DNA of 7,367 nucleotides from Candidatus Krumholzibacteriia bacterium. GTDB taxonomy: Bacteria > Krumholzibacteriota > Krumholzibacteriia > LZORAL124-64-63. The translations under genes and the position numbers were made by a program. How positions within the stretch are numbered: the stretch's first letter is position 1; each line of letters opens with the position of its first letter. The stretch covers positions 1 to 7,367 of the forward strand of contig DAOWLV010000150.1 of NCBI GenBank assembly GCA_030643455.1, written 5' to 3'. The notes below the pieces were generated by a model. That model saw only the letters and a program-made list of their open reading frames with translations, did no database searches and was not told the origin of the DNA. Shown here piece by piece: positions 6,282 through 7,367 of the stretch.

Positions 6282-7367
6282 TCACGGCCGCAGCCAATGA
6301 CCGAGCGCCACCCCGATGAAGGTGGCGACCGCGTAACCCAGGGTTCCGCACAAGATAGCCGGAAGAACCAGGGTCTCCCACCGGCGGGCCACGGCCATGG
6401 CCGCAGCGGTGGTCGGCCCGCCCATGTTGGCGTTCGAGGCGATGATCATCTCCGACAGATCGAGGCGCAGCAGCCAGCCCGCCAGCAGCAGGAAGATCAG
6501 GTGGATCGTCAGGATCAGGGCGGCGAACACGAACAGCACGGGTCCGACCTTCATCACCACCAGGACGTTGGCGCTCGCGCCGATCACCGCGAAGAATATC
6601 TGCATCAGAAACGTGCCCAGGACTTCGGCGCCGGTCAGTTTCGCGAACTGTCCGGGCAGGGCGGTGGCCAGGGCCACGGTCAGGGCGGTGACCACCAGGA
6701 TGCCGGCGCCTCGCCAACCGGTCAACGAAGCCAGGCCGAATCCGACCGCGCACAGGCCCAGGGCGATGGCCAGCGACAGGGAGGCACCCTGAACATGGGG
6801 CAAGGCGGCTGCGGTTCGGCGGCTGTCGTCAAGCGCGGTGGATCCCTCGGCCACCGCCGTATGACGCTTCACGTAACGGGAGCGCAACCAGGCCACCGAC
6901 GGCAACGCGAAAAGGACGAGGAAATACAGCGCCATCACCAGGTTGTCGGCGGCCACGCCGGCGCTCAACAGGTCGCCTGACCTGAGGCCCACCGCCTCGG
7001 CGGTCGCGGCGTAGTTCATCGACCCGCCGATGTAGGTGGCCGAAAAGATACTCGCCAGTTTCCAGCCCTCTTCGCCCAGGGGAACCACGTGAAACGCGAT
7101 GATCGTGCCGATGATCGTTCCAATGCCGCCGATCACGAAGGCCAGCAGGGTGGGGCCCGCCTCCCGCAGGATCCGGCGCAGATCGGCCCGGAACAACAGC
7201 AGGGGAATGGCCAGCGGGACCAGATAACCCCACACCACGTCGTAGGCGGGCACTCCGTCGGCGGGGATCACGCCCAGGTTGGACAGCGTGAAGGTGAAAC
7301 CCATGGTCAGGATGGCGCCGGAGAGCTTGCGGCCGACCCTGGTGTTTTCGGCCCGGAACCCGAAGGC
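6282..7367 (-). CDS. DUF819-family multi-pass membrane protein, 5' partial
   Basis: The frame is open on the - strand from the window edge to TGA at 6284-6282, giving 361 visible residues. The Met at 7304 is internal: the 21 codons upstream read AFGFRAENTRVGRKLSGAILT, which continues the family's N-terminal pattern. The protein is very hydrophobic, with about eight to ten likely membrane segments, for example near visible residues 73-95, 141-158, 195-214, 251-271, 275-300 and 333-357. Two Gly-rich motifs are typical of DUF819 (YjcL-like) proteins: ATYIGGSMNYAA (about 110-121) and SNANMGGPTTAAA (about 311-323). Their inverted placement recalls broken-helix transporters of the cation/proton antiporter-anion transporter superfamily, so a secondary transporter is plausible, but no substrate is known. 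It lies upstream of the peroxidase gene in a probable operon. The promoter is outside the window. Confidence 0.92.
   Translation of the reverse strand, partial: AFGFRAENTRVGRKLSGAILTMGFTFTLSNLGVIPADGVPAYDVVWGYLVPLAIPLLLFRADLRRILREAGPTLLAFVIGGIGTIIGTIIAFHVVPLGEEGWKLASIFSATYIGGSMNYAATAEAVGLRSGDLLSAGVAADNLVMALYFLVLFALPSVAWLRSRYVKRHTAVAEGSTALDDSRRTAAALPHVQGASLSLAIALGLCAVGFGLASLTGWRGAGILVVTALTVALATALPGQFAKLTGAEVLGTFLMQIFFAVIGASANVLVVMKVGPVLFVFAALILTIHLIFLLLAGWLLRLDLSEMIIASNANMGGPTTAAAMAVARRWETLVLPAILCGTLGYAVATFIGVALGHWLRP

Noticed and set aside
6042..6980. 312-residue + strand ORF opposite the peroxidase and DUF819 genes
   Set aside because: It has low-complexity Gly/Gln/His/Arg composition typical of antisense GC-rich frames, and lies opposite two clear family members.

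Overview
The window is GC-rich bacterial DNA with a partial gene at each end and three complete genes between. The organism looks diderm: there is a lipoprotein with a lipobox cysteine and a membrane-anchored glutathione-peroxidase-like protein. It makes deoxynucleotides with a coenzyme-B12-dependent (class II) ribonucleotide reductase, which works with or without oxygen. Nothing in the window fixes the phylum, and I do not name one.

Layout on the + strand. Positions 2-400 are the 3' part of a low-molecular-weight phosphatase / arsenate-reductase-fold gene, cut by the window edge at its catalytic P-loop. Positions 401-858 hold no gene but carry several inverted repeats, including alternative pairings and an 18-bp repeat touching the Shine-Dalgarno sequence of the next gene. 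Positions 859-3777 are nrdJ, apparently intact, closed by a strong intrinsic terminator at 3838-3874. Positions 3875-4287 are non-coding and contain a nested palindrome of unknown role. Positions 4288-5586 encode a 432-residue lipoprotein whose middle resembles the LssY C-terminal domain.

Layout on the - strand. A shared hairpin terminator at 5629-5660 separates the lipoprotein gene from two convergent genes. These are a DUF819-family membrane protein (7367-6282, 5' end outside the window) and, 22 bp downstream, a membrane-anchored glutathione-peroxidase-like thiol peroxidase (6259-5672). Their spacing suggests one operon.

How the genes relate. nrdJ and the lipoprotein gene appear to be separate transcription units, and I see no pathway joining all five genes. 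NrdJ and a two-cysteine peroxidase would both normally draw electrons from thioredoxin, but this follows from family knowledge and the genes are not co-transcribed. I found no CRISPR array, insertion sequence, tRNA, rRNA, phage gene or defence system. The parts least explained by known families are the nrdJ leader, the palindrome at 3886-3937 and the lipoprotein.
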